64,000 nt of DNA from Petrolisthes cinctipes (lineage: Eukaryota > Arthropoda > Malacostraca > Decapoda > Porcellanidae). Made by a program: the position numbers and the translations under genes. Every line of letters begins with the position of its first letter. Position 1 is the stretch's first letter. This document shows, in pieces, positions 63,601-64,000 of this stretch. The DNA lies in assembly GCA_033782935.1 (NCBI GenBank), contig JAWQEG010000490.1:1828001-1892000 (forward strand), given 5' to 3'. Under the pieces are notes generated by a model. The model searched no databases and was not told the origin of the DNA. It worked only from the letters and a program-made list of their open reading frames with translations.

Positions 63601-64000
63601 TATCGATTTTTTGGCACCTAAAATGTCGAGTTTTAGCATGTTTTTAGCCTATATTTTGAAAATATTCTAGCACTGTGTAGGCATGTACAGATTGCTTCTG
63701 GGACCCCAAAATATTGAATTTTCGGGTGTTTTGAGCCTGAATTTGAGATATAAACGGGTACAGAAGATACATGCACATATTGACTTTGGGCATCTAAAAT
63801 ATCGATTTTCAGCATGTTTTGGGCCTGTATTTTGAAAATACTCTAACACTGAGTAGGCATGTACAGATTGCTTCTGGGACCCCAAAATATTGAATTTTCG
63901 GGTGTTTTGAGCCTGAATTTGAGATATAAACGGGTACTGAAGATGCATACACATATCGACTTTTGTGCACCTAAAAGATCGATTTTCAGTATGTTTTGAG
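60627..64000. repeat. Array block 11: trimers running off the window end
   Basis: Units start at 60627 (alpha), 61128 (beta), 61629 (beta), 62130 (alpha), 62631 (beta, 502 bp with an extra T in CAGTATGTTTTTGAGC near 62990), 63133 (alpha) and 63634 (beta, cut by the window end after M1 63634-63809, M2Q 63810-63986 and the first 14 bases of M3). The array continues beyond the window. Confidence 0.92.

Larger units (their letters stand above)
1..64000. repeat. Satellite DNA array with 501 bp higher-order repeat
   Basis: The window is filled from first to last base by head-to-tail copies of a satellite monomer of 176/177 bp and a 148 bp derivative. Every monomer carries the same landmarks in the same order: a start of TAGCATG, CAGCATG or CAGTATG, then ATTTTGAAAAT, GTAGGCATGTACAGAT, TCTGGGAC, GAATTTTCGGG, GAATTTGAGATAT and a final ATCGATTTT. 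All copies have the same orientation and I found no insertion of unrelated DNA. Base composition is AT-rich but not extreme: I counted 74 G or C in the 177 bases of 42922-43098. Such arrays with higher-order structure are typical of eukaryotic centromeric or pericentromeric heterochromatin. The location is inferred, the repeat is certain. Neither array edge is in the window. Confidence 0.98.

Noticed and set aside
2893..63621. Plus-strand open frames of 66-96 codons
   Set aside because: They arise across monomer junctions in particular unit types only and overlap the minus-strand frames; no recognisable domain, and the length is as expected for repeat DNA.
280..63954. Recurrent minus-strand open frames of 60, 119, 130 and up to 178 codons
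   Set aside because: They recur in every unit because 501 and 177 are multiples of three and the monomer has few stops in that frame. The same DNA gives overlapping frames with different proteins, and single-base indels between units change or break them freely. There is no sign of selection on any frame.
1..64000. CRISPR array
   Set aside because: The repeats are contiguous and there are no unique spacers; unit lengths of 148-177 bp are far outside CRISPR repeat size.
1..64000. Ribosomal DNA, tRNA or small RNA gene clusters in tandem
   Set aside because: No conserved rRNA stretch, tRNA A/B box pair with cloverleaf, or other RNA gene signature was recognised in the monomer.
1..64000. Telomeric or subtelomeric short repeats
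   Set aside because: No runs of TTTAGGG, TTAGGG or TTAGG type repeats occur; single CCCTA words such as CCCTAAATATC are part of M3Q.
1..64000. Long terminal repeat or other transposon remnant within the array
   Set aside because: I followed unit boundaries from 1 to 64000 and every stretch could be assigned to a monomer type; no leftover sequence remained.
1..64000. Assignment to a named satellite family or species
   Set aside because: I could not match the monomer to a known family from memory; a database search of the 501 bp consensus would decide.

Overview
The whole 64 kb window is one uninterrupted head-to-tail satellite DNA array. I see no protein-coding gene, RNA gene, transposable element, CRISPR array or unique spacer. 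The many short open frames (60-178 codons, mostly minus strand) are repeat artefacts. Tens of kilobases of ~177 bp monomers in higher-order repeats (HORs) point to a eukaryotic nuclear chromosome, most likely centromeric or pericentromeric heterochromatin. The sequence does not identify the species. C-to-T decay at CpG sites in one monomer type suggests a genome with cytosine methylation (a plant or an animal that methylates its DNA).

The array is hierarchical. (1) The ~177 bp monomer is itself an old tandem dimer of two diverged halves of 88 and 89 bp. (2) Three monomers, M1 (176 bp), M2 (177 bp) and M3 (148 bp), form a 501 bp HOR; M3 lacks 29 bp that M1 and M2 keep, and the gap is bounded by a 4 bp ATAT repeat. 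(3) HORs fall into three classes: alpha (M1 ends CACCAAAAAT, M2P, M3P), beta (M1 ends CATCTAAAAT, M2Q, M3Q; a 500 bp form lacks one C) and lambda (M1 ends CACCTAAAAG, followed by a recombinant M1/M2 monomer or a second M1). (4) Classes are arranged in longer units, notably alpha-alpha-lambda of about 1.5 kb. (5) Segments of about 1-3.2 kb are tandemly duplicated (shifts of 993, 1321, 1503, 1826, 2358 and 3181 bp) with private variants shared between copies.

Layout. I segmented the window by hand into 125 complete HOR units plus a partial one at each end, about 385 monomers. Of these, 93 are trimers (about 486-502 bp), 14 dimers (314-325 bp), 17 tetramers (648-678 bp) and one is a pentamer (854 bp). 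Positions 1-8907 are the most heterogeneous, with an 8 bp deletion variant confined to 3.3-6.0 kb. From 8908 to 20862 a 6 bp deletion variant and many dimers and tetramers occur. From 20863 to 33407 mixed units include a 2358 bp tandem duplication. From 33408 to 64000 the array is much more regular, with runs of 8-13 consecutive trimers and large recent duplications. All monomers read in the same orientation and both window ends lie inside the array, so no array boundary is visible.

No genes work together here. Any function would be structural: nucleosome phasing, DNA bending, short dyad symmetries, and perhaps kinetochore or heterochromatin recruitment. These functional statements are inference; the repeat structure is read directly from the sequence.
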